DNA of 64,000 nucleotides from positions 1,240,001-1,304,000 of the forward strand of contig CAVSET010000006.1 in the NCBI GenBank assembly GCA_963727075.1, read 5' to 3'. Positions 29,041-37,778 of the stretch are shown one piece after another (position 1 is the first letter of the stretch; the number at the start of each line of letters is the position of its first letter). The position numbers and the translations under genes are program-made. Source of the DNA: Bog-756 sp963727075 (lineage in GTDB: Bacteria; Actinomycetota; Acidimicrobiia; Acidimicrobiales; RAAP-2). The notes beneath the pieces were generated by a model that saw nothing but the letters and a program-made list of their open reading frames with translations, made no database searches and was not told the origin of the DNA.

Positions 29041-29895
29041 CTAGGCACGCTCCACCGGTGTGGCCGTCATCAGTCCCCACTCGGCCCAGGATCCGTCGTA
29101 GACACGGACGCGTTGACGGCCCAGCAGATAGCGGAGCGCGAACCAGGCCGTGCTGGCCCGACCGCCGATGGTGCAGTAGCAGGTCACTTCGGCATCGTCG
29201 GGGAGATCAACCGTGCCGAACTGTCTCCGCACGTCGGCTGAGGAGCGAAAAGACCCTCGCTCGTCGAACAGTGACTCGATCGACAGGTTGAGGGCGGACG
29301 GGACATGACCGGCGCGCCCGCCAGCCTGCTGTCCGCCGGAAGGCCAGAACCGCTCACCGGAATACTCGAGGTCGCTCCGGACATCGAGAAGGATGTGGGT
29401 CGGCTGGCCAATGGCATGGTCGACGTCGAGACGGTCGGCCCGGATCGAACTGTCCTCATCGGGTAGCGAGTACCCGGTCACCGCAGGCGGATGAGCGACC
29501 GTCGTCCACGGTCTTCCTTCTCGTAGCCACGTTTCCCGAGCCGAGTCGAGGATACGGACATCGGCGTGACCGTAGAGCTTCATGAGCCAGAAGCCCATGG
29601 CCGGGGCGTACCCATAGAACACCAGGGTCGAACCTTCGTCGATCCCGGACCGGCGAACCAGGACCTCGATCGACGCCCTGTCGACCGGCCGGTACTCGGC
29701 GTCCTTCAGGTCACCGTACACATTCCAAAGCACCGCCCCGTCGATGTGCCCCTCTGTGTAGGCGGCGGGGCTCACGTCCACCTCGACCAGTCGGAGCGTG
29801 GGATCGGCGAGGTGCCCCTCCAACCACTGCGGATCGACCAGCACGTCGTTCCGTGTGAGCCGGCGTCGGCTCGTCGTCGTTCCTCCAAGAGACAT
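29041..29895 (-). CDS. thiosulfate sulfurtransferase (two-domain rhodanese)
   Basis: 284 residues with two rhodanese domains. The N-terminal domain is inactive-looking (VLVDPQWLEGHLADPTLRLVEVD; YGYAPAMGFWLMKLYGH, no cysteine in the loop). The C-terminal domain has the active cysteine in VTCYCTIGGRASTAWFALR. It transfers sulfur from thiosulfate to acceptors such as cyanide or thiols. I chose the ATG at 29895 because AGGAGG lies six bases upstream. It is 23 bases downstream of the DUF1059 gene and probably co-transcribed with it, opposite a SARP regulator. Confidence 0.88.
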   Translation of the reverse strand: MSLGGTTTSRRRLTRNDVLVDPQWLEGHLADPTLRLVEVDVSPAAYTEGHIDGAVLWNVYGDLKDAEYRPVDRASIEVLVRRSGIDEGSTLVFYGYAPAMGFWLMKLYGHADVRILDSARETWLREGRPWTTVAHPPAVTGYSLPDEDSSIRADRLDVDHAIGQPTHILLDVRSDLEYSGERFWPSGGQQAGGRAGHVPSALNLSIESLFDERGSFRSSADVRRQFGTVDLPDDAEVTCYCTIGGRASTAWFALRYLLGRQRVRVYDGSWAEWGLMTATPVERA

Positions 29896-29918
29896 CTCCG
29901 ACCTCCTCGTCGTCTGGG

Positions 29919-30077
29919 CTATTCGACCTGGATCCAACCGAGTAGGTCCTCCCGACCGACCGTCTCCAGCAGGGCCGGGTGGTCGGTGGTCAGGTGCCCG
30001 CGGATGGCGTTGACAACCTCGTCGTCGGTGTCACCACGGGCCACGTACCCACACTCACATCGGATGATCCTGGCCAC
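29919..30077 (-). CDS. small DUF1059 protein
   Basis: 52 residues from a GTG preceded by GAGGAGGA at about six bases. Sequence begins VARIIRCECGYVARGDTDDE and ends LLGWIQVE. The CxCG knuckle, the GDTDDEVV turn and the later GHLTTDHP histidines match the DUF1059 pattern of very small proteins of unknown role. First gene of the rhodanese operon; its start faces the SARP gene with a palindrome between them. Confidence 0.75.
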   Translation of the reverse strand: MARIIRCECGYVARGDTDDEVVNAIRGHLTTDHPALLETVGREDLLGWIQVE

Positions 30078-30100
30078 GGCATCCTCCTCATCGGTTGTAC

Positions 30101-30115
30101 GTCAACTGTGTTGAC
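30101..30115. promoter_or_regulatory. palindromic operator candidate between rhodanese operon and SARP gene
   Basis: GTCAAC-TGT-GTTGAC, a perfect 6-base inverted repeat with a 3-base spacer. It is centred 31 bases from the DUF1059 start and 19 bases from the regulator start, so a protein bound here could control both directions. Confidence 0.5.
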
Positions 30116-30126
30116 AGAATGTTGGC

Positions 30127-30885
30127 GTGACCTTGGTGCCACAGCCACTGACCAGGATCCAGCTCTGCGGGCCCACCGTGGTGGAACGGGGTGGCGAGCG
30201 CCTCGAAGGGCGACTCCCCGGGCGCCAGGGCCGGCTCCTGCTCGCCTATCTCGTGCTCCGGCGCCATCGGCCGGTCGGGCGTGAGGAGTTGGTCCGTGCC
30301 CTGTGGCCTGACCAACTTCCCGTCGCCGCCGACGCCGGGCTCAATGCCCTCATCTCCAAATTGCGGAAGATCCTGGGTTCGGGAGTCCTCGCCGGCCGGT
30401 CGAGCTTGCAGCTCCGGCTGGACCACGATGCCCACGTCGACGTGGAAGCGGCCGTCGAGGCCGTGCACCGGGCTGAGTCCCAGGTCGCCCTCAGGGAGTG
30501 GAAGAGGGCCTGGGGCCCGTCGCTCGTCGCGCTCTTCGTGTCCGAGCGGGAGTTCCTGCCCGGAGAGGATGTCTTCTGGGTCGACGAACAACGCCGCCAT
30601 CTCGAGGAGATCCGGCTCCGGGCGCTCGAGGCCCATGCACTCGCCGCCCTCGGCATCGGCGGAACCGAGCTTCCCGGGGCGGTGCGAGTCAGCCGCCAAC
30701 TCGTCCGTCTGGCGCCGGTGAGGGAAACCGGCTATCAGGTTCTGATGCGAGCGTTGGCCGACGAAGGCAACGTTGCCGAGGCGCTCCGGGTCTATACCAA
30801 CCTGTGCGACTTCCTCCGAGATGGGCTCGGGGTGACCCCGTGTGCGGCGACGCAAGCCGTCTACGATCAACTGCTCCAGTCCTGA
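30127..30885 (+). CDS. SARP-type transcriptional regulator (winged helix + BTAD)
   Basis: 252 residues, the size of a stand-alone SARP. The N-terminal OmpR-type winged helix (about 8-100) reads IQLCGPTVVERGGERLEGRLP, then RQGRLLLAYLVLRRHRPVGR and LNALISKLRKILG. The C-terminal BTAD domain (about 105-250) has helical repeats and ends in the family pattern EALRVYTNLCDFLRDGLGVTP. SARPs activate pathway genes by binding repeated sites near -35. It is divergent from the DUF1059/rhodanese pair and 156 bases ahead of the arginase-like gene, so either may be its target. No antibiotic cluster is adjacent. Confidence 0.85.
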   Translation: MTLVPQPLTRIQLCGPTVVERGGERLEGRLPGRQGRLLLAYLVLRRHRPVGREELVRALWPDQLPVAADAGLNALISKLRKILGSGVLAGRSSLQLRLDHDAHVDVEAAVEAVHRAESQVALREWKRAWGPSLVALFVSEREFLPGEDVFWVDEQRRHLEEIRLRALEAHALAALGIGGTELPGAVRVSRQLVRLAPVRETGYQVLMRALADEGNVAEALRVYTNLCDFLRDGLGVTPCAATQAVYDQLLQS

Positions 30886-31041
30886 CCGCGTCCCCTCCGT
30901 GTCGGCCAGATCTTCGCCTCGAGCCTTGACGGGACAAGGATCTGACAGATCGAGGTGGTCGGCGGTGGCCGCCACACAGAGACGGATCGGGGTGACACTC
31001 GAGCTCGGGCAACCATCGACCTGGGCCACGTATCGTCAGCA

Positions 31042-31949
31042 GTGAGCCGGTTGTCGGTGGTCGGCGTCCCGGACAGTGCGGGTAGCTACGCGGTCGGGCA
31101 GGACCAGGCACCTGCTGCCCTGCGGGCGGCCGGACTGATCGATGCCCTGGTCGCCACCGGGCTCGACGTCCACGATGCCGGCGACCTCCCGGAGCAGTTA
31201 TGGACACCCGACCGGGTGCACCCCTACGCGCAGAACACCGAGCAGGTGCTGGCTTGTGTGCAGGGGCTTGCCGAACGACTCGGTCCCTTGCTCGAGGTCG
31301 GCGACGCCGTGCTGGTGCTCGATGGCAACTGCACCATTGCCCTGGCGGTCATGGCCGGGCTCCAACGGCTCGAGGCCGGGGTGCCGGGACTGCTCTACGT
31401 CGACCGGCACTTTGATCTCAACACGCCACTGCGCACTGCGGACGGCGCGCTGGACTGGATGGGCCTCGCCCACGGGCTCGCCCTCCCCGGATGCGTCGAC
31501 GTCCTGGCCGACGCGTTGGAGGCCGCCCCCTCCTCCACCCCGAGCAGATGGCGTGGCTGGGCGTCGATGCCAGCCTCGCCACGGAATGGGAGCGCGACCA
31601 GGTCGCCGGATTCGGTTTGCATGTATGGGCTAGCGAATCGCTGTCCACCGATCCGTCGGCGGCGGCGGCGGAAGCACTCAGGGTGCTCCCGTCCGGACCA
31701 CTCGCCATTCACGTCGATGTGGACGTGTTGGACTTCACCGACGCCCCGCTCGCCGAGAACACGGACGGCCGGAACACCGGACCGACGATCGACCAGCTCG
31801 GTCAAGTCCTCGAACAAGCGGCCCGTGACCCACGACTGCGGGCATTGTCGATCGGCGAGCTCAATCCGACCCGCTCCGCAGGAGACCCCAGTCCCATGCT
31901 CCGGTTCGTCGAGGTCCTCGCCGCCGCCCTCAGCCGCACACTGCACTGA
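31042..31949 (+). CDS. arginase/agmatinase-family protein, one frameshift
   Basis: Ureohydrolase fold. Metal motifs in order: VLVLDGNCTIALAV (canonical GGDHS, with the histidine position cysteine), LLYVDRHFDLNTP (DAHxD type, all three ligands kept) and AIHVDVDVLDFTDAPLAENT (SxDxDxxDP type, aspartates kept). The altered first motif leaves the activity uncertain; it may be an unusual guanidino-compound hydrolase. The frame shifts at about 31521-31540 (one base missing in a C-rich run), joining LADALEAAP to LLHPEQMAWLGVDASLA; the span is 3n+2. GTG start at 31042. Confidence 0.75.
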
Positions 31950-31988
31950 GCTTGACGATTACCGGAGCCACGACGCCGTCGAGATTGG

Positions 31989-32062
31989 TGGGGACGGAGG
32001 GGGTCGAACCCTCACTGGAGGCGGTTTAAGCGCCCTGCCTCTACCGATTGGGCTACGTCCCC
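31989..32062 (-). tRNA. tRNA with anticodon UAA (nominally Leu), class-I shape, CCA encoded
   Basis: 74 bases forming a full cloverleaf: acceptor GGGGACG/CGTCCCC, D arm with GG in the loop, anticodon stem GGGCG/CGCCT around loop CTTAAAC (anticodon UAA), a five-base variable region CCAGT, T arm GAGGG-TTCGACC-CCCTC, discriminator A and an encoded CCA at 31986-31988. The anticodon reads UUA, a leucine codon that should be rare here. Bacterial tRNA-Leu normally has a long variable arm, which this one lacks, so its charging identity is uncertain. Confidence 0.8.
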
Positions 32063-32502
32063 GTGATTGACCATGCCGGCCCTGACCATCACCGGCCGCG
32101 ACCCGGCGTGCCTGCCCTCAGACACTAGGTCCACCGGCGGACGAACAGCCGGGACCAACCCCAGCCCGACCCGGTGGTAGTCCCATGCCGGCGTCGGAAG
32201 GCCCCACTTCCCCATCCCCCAGGCCGAAGGGAGCACCACCACTGTGCCTGGAGGCGGAGCGGACGACGGGATCCGTCAGGGACACGACGGAATCCGTCAG
32301 GAACAGGGACAACACCAGCGCCTCGGGGTTAAAGCCGGACCGGCGAACGGTCGATAGGCAGAGGAGGACTGGCGAGGACGGCCGGACCGGGACGGGACTG
32401 TCGGGGCGCAGGGCAGGCGTCCCGGTGGTCGCCGGACGGACACCCGGAGAGGGTCACCGGTCGGCCCGACGGGGATGGCTGCGGAACAGAGAGCGGTGCG
32501 TG
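32063..32502. other. 440-base intergenic leader before the repeat/CAP protein
   Basis: No gene is seen. It holds the two 21-bp repeats at 32263-32304. A GGGGTTAAAG...GAACGGTCGATAGG segment (about 32325-32355) can fold into a small hairpin. The long leader suggests regulation of the downstream secreted protein. Confidence 0.4.
32263..32304. promoter_or_regulatory. two tandem copies of an inverted-repeat site
   Basis: Two near-identical 21-bp units, each containing an inverted repeat: GACGG-GAT-CCGTC and GACGG-AAT-CCGTC. The 21-bp spacing is two helical turns, as expected for a pair of operators on one DNA face. It lies about 200 bases upstream of the repeat/CAP gene. Confidence 0.45.
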
Positions 32503-34202
32503 GTGAGTGAACTGATGCACGGGGCAGCGCAGAGGTCGGCCCTCGGACCACGGCTGAGCAATGCGGCGGGAGCTGGACTTGGACCCGCCCTGGGACAACT
32601 GTCGGACCCGCCGGAGGGCAGCAGCTCCTCACTCGTGGCGGCCACGGTGATCGGACGCCCGATCACCACGGTCGTGGCGGCCCTGATGGCCGTTCTCGTG
32701 CTGGCCGCGGGCATGGCTCTGAGCTCGGCGGCGTCGCCGCACTCCACCACCCCGCTCCACCAGAGCAAGGCCCAGCGAGCCAATCCCATTGTCGACATGG
32801 CCCGGACCACCGGTGGGCACGGCTACTGGCTGGTGGCCACCGACGGCGGGGTGTTCACCTTCGGTAACGCCCAGTTCTACGGCTCGACCGGGGCCATCCA
32901 TCTCAACCGGCCCATCGTCGGCATGGCGCCCACCCCCGACGGCCGGGGGTACTGGCTGGTCGCCTCCGACGGCGGCATCTTCACCTTCGGGGACGCCCAG
33001 TTCTTCGGTTCGACCGGCGCCATGGTCCTCAACCGGCCCATCGTCGGCATGGCGCCGACTCCCGACGGTCAGGGGTACTGGCTGGTCGCCTCCGACGGCG
33101 GCATCTTCACCTTCGGTGACGCGACAGTTCTTCGGTTCGACCGGCGCCATCGGTCCTCAACCGGCCGGTCGTGGGCATGGCGCCCACACCCGACGGCCGC
33201 GGGTACTGGCTGGTCGCCTCCGACGGCGGCATCTTCACCTTCGGTGACGCCCAGTTCTACGGTTCGACCGGAGCCATCGTCCTCAACCGGCCCATCGTCG
33301 GCATGGCGTCCACGCCCGACGGCCGGGGGTACTGGCTGGTCGCCTCCGACGGCGGCATCTTCACCTTCGGTGACGCGCCGTTCTTCGGTTCGACCGGGGG
33401 AGCACCACTCGACGCGCCCACCGCGGCCATCGCCACCGAGTTCCCGGGCACCGGCTACTGGACGGTGACCAGCAATGGCAACGTGTCCAGCTTCGGCGGG
33501 GCTCCCTCCCTCGGGTCGCTGGTCAACGCGGCCTCGGGCGGCCCCAGCGCGGCCAACCCGCAGCAGAACATTCCGCCCAACCCCAACTTCCTGAGCGCCT
33601 GCTACCCCCACAACACCGGGCCGAACTGCATGTCACAGGTCAAGCAGGCCACGGCGGCGGCGCGGGCGGCCGACGGCCTCGGGCCCATGAACCTGCCGAG
33701 GAACTTCCTGGCACTGAACGCGGCCGAGCAGCTGTTCGTCATCACTAACATCGAGCGCGTGGACCGCGGGCTGCCGCCCTTCGTGGGCCTGGTCGATGCC
33801 TTCGACGCCGACGCGCAGGCCGGAGCCCAGGGGAACACCGACCCCAGCCCGAGCGCCGTACCCGCCGGGATGCGTGTCATCGCCTGGGGCAGCAACTGGG
33901 CCGAGAACGGGAACCCGCTGGGGTCGAACTACTTCTGGATGTACGACGACGGGCCCAACAGCGGCAACATCGACTGCACCGCCGCCGACCAGCCGGGGTG
34001 CTGGGGCCACCGGGACAACATCCTCTCGCTGAGCGACTACCAGTCGCTCTACGGGGGCACGCTGCTGATGGGAGCGGCCGAGGCCTACGGCACGTTCAAC
34101 AACCAGTGGGCGTCCGATGCCTCGCTCATGGTGCTGGCATCAGGGCCCCTCCCACCTCTGGCCTACACCTGGGCCGACGCGGTGGCCGCCGGGGCCAGCT
34201 GA
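32503..34202 (+). CDS. secreted repeat protein with C-terminal CAP-like domain, frameshifted
   Basis: GTG start, then a cytoplasmic lead of about 60 residues, one membrane/signal segment (TTVVAALMAVLVLAAGMALS), about five 42-residue repeats (GYWLVASDGG...FTFGDAQFYGSTG), and a C-terminal domain of about 200 residues with NAAEQLFVITNIERVDRGLP, WGSNWAENG and WGHRDNILS, which resemble CAP/SCP (PR-1) domains. Two extra bases (33121-33127 and 33149-33155, in one repeat) break the frame; the span is 3n+2. Probably exported or surface-anchored; CAP domains occur in extracellular proteins of diverse function. It lies inverted with respect to the repeat gene at 25348-27322. Confidence 0.72.
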
Positions 34203-34278
34203 GTCACCTGAGTTCAGCCGACCCAGGCTCAGCCTGCCGGGTCGACCCGGCTGCCGACCGGAGCACCCGTGATCCGGC

Positions 34279-35922
34279 TCAGGTGATCCGGGTCCCGCTG
34301 GCCGAGGCGACCGCCTCCAGCTCTTCGTCCCGAGGTGCGTCGACCTGGCGCCACAGGCCATGGCTGCCCGGCCACGGCCCGAACACCATGGTCGGGCGGC
34401 GCCCTGGGTCCCACTCCGACCACTGCCCCGCGGTGCCGAATGATCCGGCAGACCTTGTCGACGCCGACCTCGCGCGAACCGACCCCGAGCCGGGGTCTCC
34501 AGGCGACCCGGACCGGGCGAATGCCACCCAGGCCTGGCGCATGGCCGCCGACAGAGCGAATGCATCCTCGCCGGCCCCGGAGAACGGCTGGACCCCGGGC
34601 AAGTGCACCGTGCCGAACACGAAGGGGATCTCGAGGGCGTGGCACGACCCCAGGTAGCCACCGAACACCGGGGACTCCCACGTGAACAGGTAGCAATGGG
34701 TGCTGACTCCGGCCCCGGCGGCCGACGCATGGGCATTGGCCAGCCGGATGGTCGGCCAGCGGAAGAGGAACTCGCTGGAGATGGCCGTCCACAGGTGCCG
34801 CGGGGTGGCGGCTTCGCCACGCTCGAGCCGGGCCCGCTCCACCTGGGCGATCACCGCGTCCACTTCGGCCGGGTCGGGGATCAGCAGGCCGACCCAGGCG
34901 CGTAGCCCCGCCTCGTCGAGCGCCGCGTACCGGCCGTTGCCCACGGTGAAGAAGGAGGTCTCGTCGCGAGTGGTGCCGATGAGCAGGGCGACCTCCGACG
35001 CCGATCCCGATGCCACCTCGACCTCGGGCAGCGACGAAAGGAGCCCACCGTCGATGACCGGGGTCATCAAAAGGCCTGACTGGCCACGGCCGTCTCGGGC
35101 CTGTCCCACTTCCGCGGCGGCAGCCACGAGCGCATCGGCCGGCACCCGCTCGAGCGCGCCGCGACGCACATCCTGCCCGAGATGTGCGGCCAGGTCCTCG
35201 GCCCGCACGATCGCGTGGTCGGCGAAGTGCGTATAGGGGGGTCCGCTCTGCACGATGGCCCGATGGAACAACCCTCGGGCCGCCGGGACACCGAGGAGGG
35301 CCGAGATGCTCATGCCACCGGCTGATTCGCCGAACACGGTCACATTGTCCGGGTCGCCCCCGAACAGGGCGATGTGCTGGCGTACCCAATGGAGCGCGGC
35401 GATCTGGTCGGCGAGCCCCCAGTTGCCGAACCCCGTCCACTCCTGGCCGTCGAGCCAGGTCTGGCCCGGGTCCTCGAGGGCCGGGTGCGCGAGGAACCCG
35501 AGCAGTCCCAGGCGGTAGTTCAGGGTCACCACCACCACGTCACCCTCCCGGGCCAGCAGGCCGCCGCGATAGAGGCTGCCCGATCCCGAACCTGAGAGGA
35601 ACGACCCTCCGTGCACCCACACCATCACCGGGCGACGACCGGCGTCGGCAGCGGGCGTCCAGACGTTGAGGCTGAGGCAGTCCTCCGAGTGCTCGTCGGG
35701 CTCGCCGCCGAGGGACAGCTCCACCAGCCCCGGTGACTGGGGGGCGATGGGGCCGAACCGGTCACAGACCCTCACTCCGGCCCACGGCTCGGGTGGTTGC
35801 GGCGGCCTCCAACGCCTGGCGCCGTCGGGAGGCGCGGCATAGGGGATGCCGGAGAACGACCACACCCCATGGCGCCGCACTCCCTGGACCCGACCGCTCC
35901 GGATCTCGACCACGCCGTCCAC
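34279..35922 (-). CDS. type-B carboxylesterase/lipase
   Basis: 547 residues of the alpha/beta-hydrolase fold. Motifs: RRWRPPQPPEPWAGV, SEDCLSLNVWTP, WVHGGSFLSGSGS (oxyanion hole), VTVFGESAGGMSISALLG (nucleophile serine, about residue 199), IGTTRDETSFF (acid) and the GSCHALEIPFVFG histidine. No signal peptide is seen. I chose the GTG at 35922 because GGAGGT lies seven bases upstream; the longer open frame to 36036 has no such signal. It hydrolyses esters; substrate unknown. Convergent with the repeat/CAP gene. Confidence 0.92.
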   Translation of the reverse strand: MDGVVEIRSGRVQGVRRHGVWSFSGIPYAAPPDGARRWRPPQPPEPWAGVRVCDRFGPIAPQSPGLVELSLGGEPDEHSEDCLSLNVWTPAADAGRRPVMVWVHGGSFLSGSGSGSLYRGGLLAREGDVVVVTLNYRLGLLGFLAHPALEDPGQTWLDGQEWTGFGNWGLADQIAALHWVRQHIALFGGDPDNVTVFGESAGGMSISALLGVPAARGLFHRAIVQSGPPYTHFADHAIVRAEDLAAHLGQDVRRGALERVPADALVAAAAEVGQARDGRGQSGLLMTPVIDGGLLSSLPEVEVASGSASEVALLIGTTRDETSFFTVGNGRYAALDEAGLRAWVGLLIPDPAEVDAVIAQVERARLERGEAATPRHLWTAISSEFLFRWPTIRLANAHASAAGAGVSTHCYLFTWESPVFGGYLGSCHALEIPFVFGTVHLPGVQPFSGAGEDAFALSAAMRQAWVAFARSGSPGDPGSGSVRARSASTRSAGSFGTAGQWSEWDPGRRPTMVFGPWPGSHGLWRQVDAPRDEELEAVASASGTRIT

Positions 35923-36301
35923 GATTGAGACCTCCAGTTGACCCTCGAAGCTGCCGATACAGACAGGCAACTTACCGACTTGGGCCGGGCGGGCAGCCGT
36001 CGGCGACGGGCAGACGCCGATCCGGGGTGACAGCACGCGCCACCGTGCTCCCCGAGCCGAGATCCGAGGAGCCGAGACAGACCAACCGATTGACGGCGAC
36101 GAGGGGCACGAAGGGGCAGTCGATCACGGCCGGTGGCCAGCTCATTCACCCTTGGAACCCGGCAACACGGGCGCTAGCGTGAAGGGAGTGGCCGAGGTGG
36201 AGAAGGGGCGATCGGTCATAGCCGGGCGAACGCGTCCGCGCCACCATCACGGATCCCGTCGTACCGCGGGCCGCTGGCCAGGCACAGGGACGGACAGGGC
36301 G
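35923..36301. other. divergent intergenic region before the NlpC/P60 gene
   Basis: 379 bases without a supported gene. It contains a plausible promoter for the NlpC/P60 gene (36152-36180) and the 8-bp palindrome CGCTAGCG. I searched by eye for a c-di-AMP leader, common before such hydrolases, and did not find its conserved CCGACAGCTAAC segment. Confidence 0.4.
36152..36180 (+). promoter_or_regulatory. possible promoter of the NlpC/P60 gene
   Basis: TTGGAA (36152-36157), a 17-base spacer and TAGCGT (36175-36180). It would give a 5' leader of about 115 bases. Confidence 0.3.
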
Positions 36302-37666
36302 ATGGGCAAGACCCGGACCGACAGGTCTCGGACCATCATGGCGACGGCGACGTCGGTGCCCCTGCTCGCCGCGCTCTTCCTCGGTCTGGCGCCAGCCGCG
36401 GCCGGAGCGGCGGGACCGAGCCCGACCACCGCATCAACCGCCGGTTCCTCCACCACCTCATTACCCGCCAGCGCGTCCTCCACGGCCGGGTCCTCCTCCA
36501 CCTCGTCCACCAGCACGACCGGATCGCCATCGGCGATCGCGGCCACCGAAGCCCAGGTGGCCAGCCTCGAGGCTCAGATCTCCCAGCAGCAGCAGGTCCT
36601 CGACAAGACCGACGAGCAGTACAACCAGGCGGTCGTGAACCTGACCCAGACCCAGACCGCGCTCCAGACCACCACCACCTCCCTCGACGCGGCCAAGTCC
36701 CAGCTGGTCGGTGCCCGCTCGCGTCTCCGCGCCGACGCCGTCAATGCGTACGAAAACGATTCCGCTTCCTCGGCGGTCGCCTCGCTGTTCGCCGCCCCGA
36801 CCGGCGCAGCACAGACACGGACCTTCTACCAGCGGATCGGCGCCAACGACCTGGCCGTCGACGTGGCCAAAGTGCAGGCCGGACAACGCCAGCTGAGCGC
36901 CACCCAGGCCAAGCTCCTGGCCGAACAGCAAGCCGAGACGCAACAACTAACCATCGAGCGCCAGGCCCAGCAGGTGGCGGCGGCGGCCAGCGCGCAGTCG
37001 GAGGCCACCCTGGCCGAGGTGAAGGGAACGCTGGCCCAAGAGATCGCCCAGCAGGCTGCCGCCCAGGCCCAGGCGGCAGCCCAAGCCGCGGCTACCGCCT
37101 CCACCCCGGCGGCCGCCCAGGCGGCCGCGGCCCAAGCCTCTCAGGCCGCCCAGGTGGCCAGCACGCTGAGTGGAGGAAGCGCGGCCGCCGTCGGGGCCAC
37201 CACCGCGGCCAACCAGGCCGCGGGGTCGGCCGCCGGTGCCGGCGGGGGGGCCAACCTGTCGAGCGGTGGCAGCCCCCAGGCGGCCGGACTGGCGGCGGTG
37301 CATGGGGCCATGAAGTACCTGGGCGTCCCCTACGTGTGGGGTGGCGAGAGCGCGGCCGGTGTGGACTGCTCCGGACTCACCGCACTGGCCTGGGCCAACG
37401 CCGGCGTGTCGTTGCCGCACTCGGCCGCCGACCAGTACGCCATATCCCCGCACGTGAGCCTCAACCAGCTCGAACCGGGCGATCTTCTCTTCTACGACTT
37501 CGGCGGCGGGGCCATCGATCATGTGGTGATGTACGTCGGGCCGACGCTCGACGGCCAGGCCACCGCCTACGGGAACAGCACCATCATCCAGGCCGCCCAC
37601 ACCGGCACCGTCGTGACCTTCGACCCCGTCTGGTACCAGGGGTTGGTGGGCGCCGCTCGGCCGTAG
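36302..37666 (+). CDS. NlpC/P60 peptidoglycan endopeptidase with coiled-coil (RipA-like)
   Basis: 454 residues. A signal peptide (SVPLLAALFLGLAPAAAGA) is followed by a Ser/Thr-rich stretch, a long coiled coil (about residues 75-265, rich in Gln/Ala), an Ala/Gly-rich linker and a C-terminal NlpC/P60 domain. Its catalytic residues are Cys in AAGVDCSGLTALAWAN (about 356), His in GGGAIDHVVMYVG (about 407) and a third polar residue in IIQAAHTG (about 433). It cleaves peptide cross-links in the cell wall, probably at division, with the coiled coil as regulator or tether, as in mycobacterial RipA and Streptomyces homologs. Start chosen so that the signal peptide is N-terminal; a GTG upstream is possible. 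Confidence 0.9.
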   Translation: MGKTRTDRSRTIMATATSVPLLAALFLGLAPAAAGAAGPSPTTASTAGSSTTSLPASASSTAGSSSTSSTSTTGSPSAIAATEAQVASLEAQISQQQQVLDKTDEQYNQAVVNLTQTQTALQTTTTSLDAAKSQLVGARSRLRADAVNAYENDSASSAVASLFAAPTGAAQTRTFYQRIGANDLAVDVAKVQAGQRQLSATQAKLLAEQQAETQQLTIERQAQQVAAAASAQSEATLAEVKGTLAQEIAQQAAAQAQAAAQAAATASTPAAAQAAAAQASQAAQVASTLSGGSAAAVGATTAANQAAGSAAGAGGGANLSSGGSPQAAGLAAVHGAMKYLGVPYVWGGESAAGVDCSGLTALAWANAGVSLPHSAADQYAISPHVSLNQLEPGDLLFYDFGGGAIDHVVMYVGPTLDGQATAYGNSTIIQAAHTGTVVTFDPVWYQGLVGAARP

Positions 37667-37778
37667 GACCCGCCCGGTGCCCCAACCCGAGCCGGCCCGA
37701 CGCCCGGGCCCCACGCTCCTGCGGGGGACCCGACCCGAACCGCCGATCGGTCACCGATAGGGTCACCATCTCAGGCTC

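Noticed and set aside
32300..32460. c-di-AMP (ydaO) riboswitch before the repeat/CAP gene
   Set aside because: GGGGTTAAAG...GAA...ATAGG is suggestive, but the conserved 3' part (CCGACAGCTAAC) and the second half-site are missing.
36037..36301. c-di-AMP riboswitch before the NlpC/P60 gene
   Set aside because: Expected from family knowledge, but none of the conserved blocks is present.
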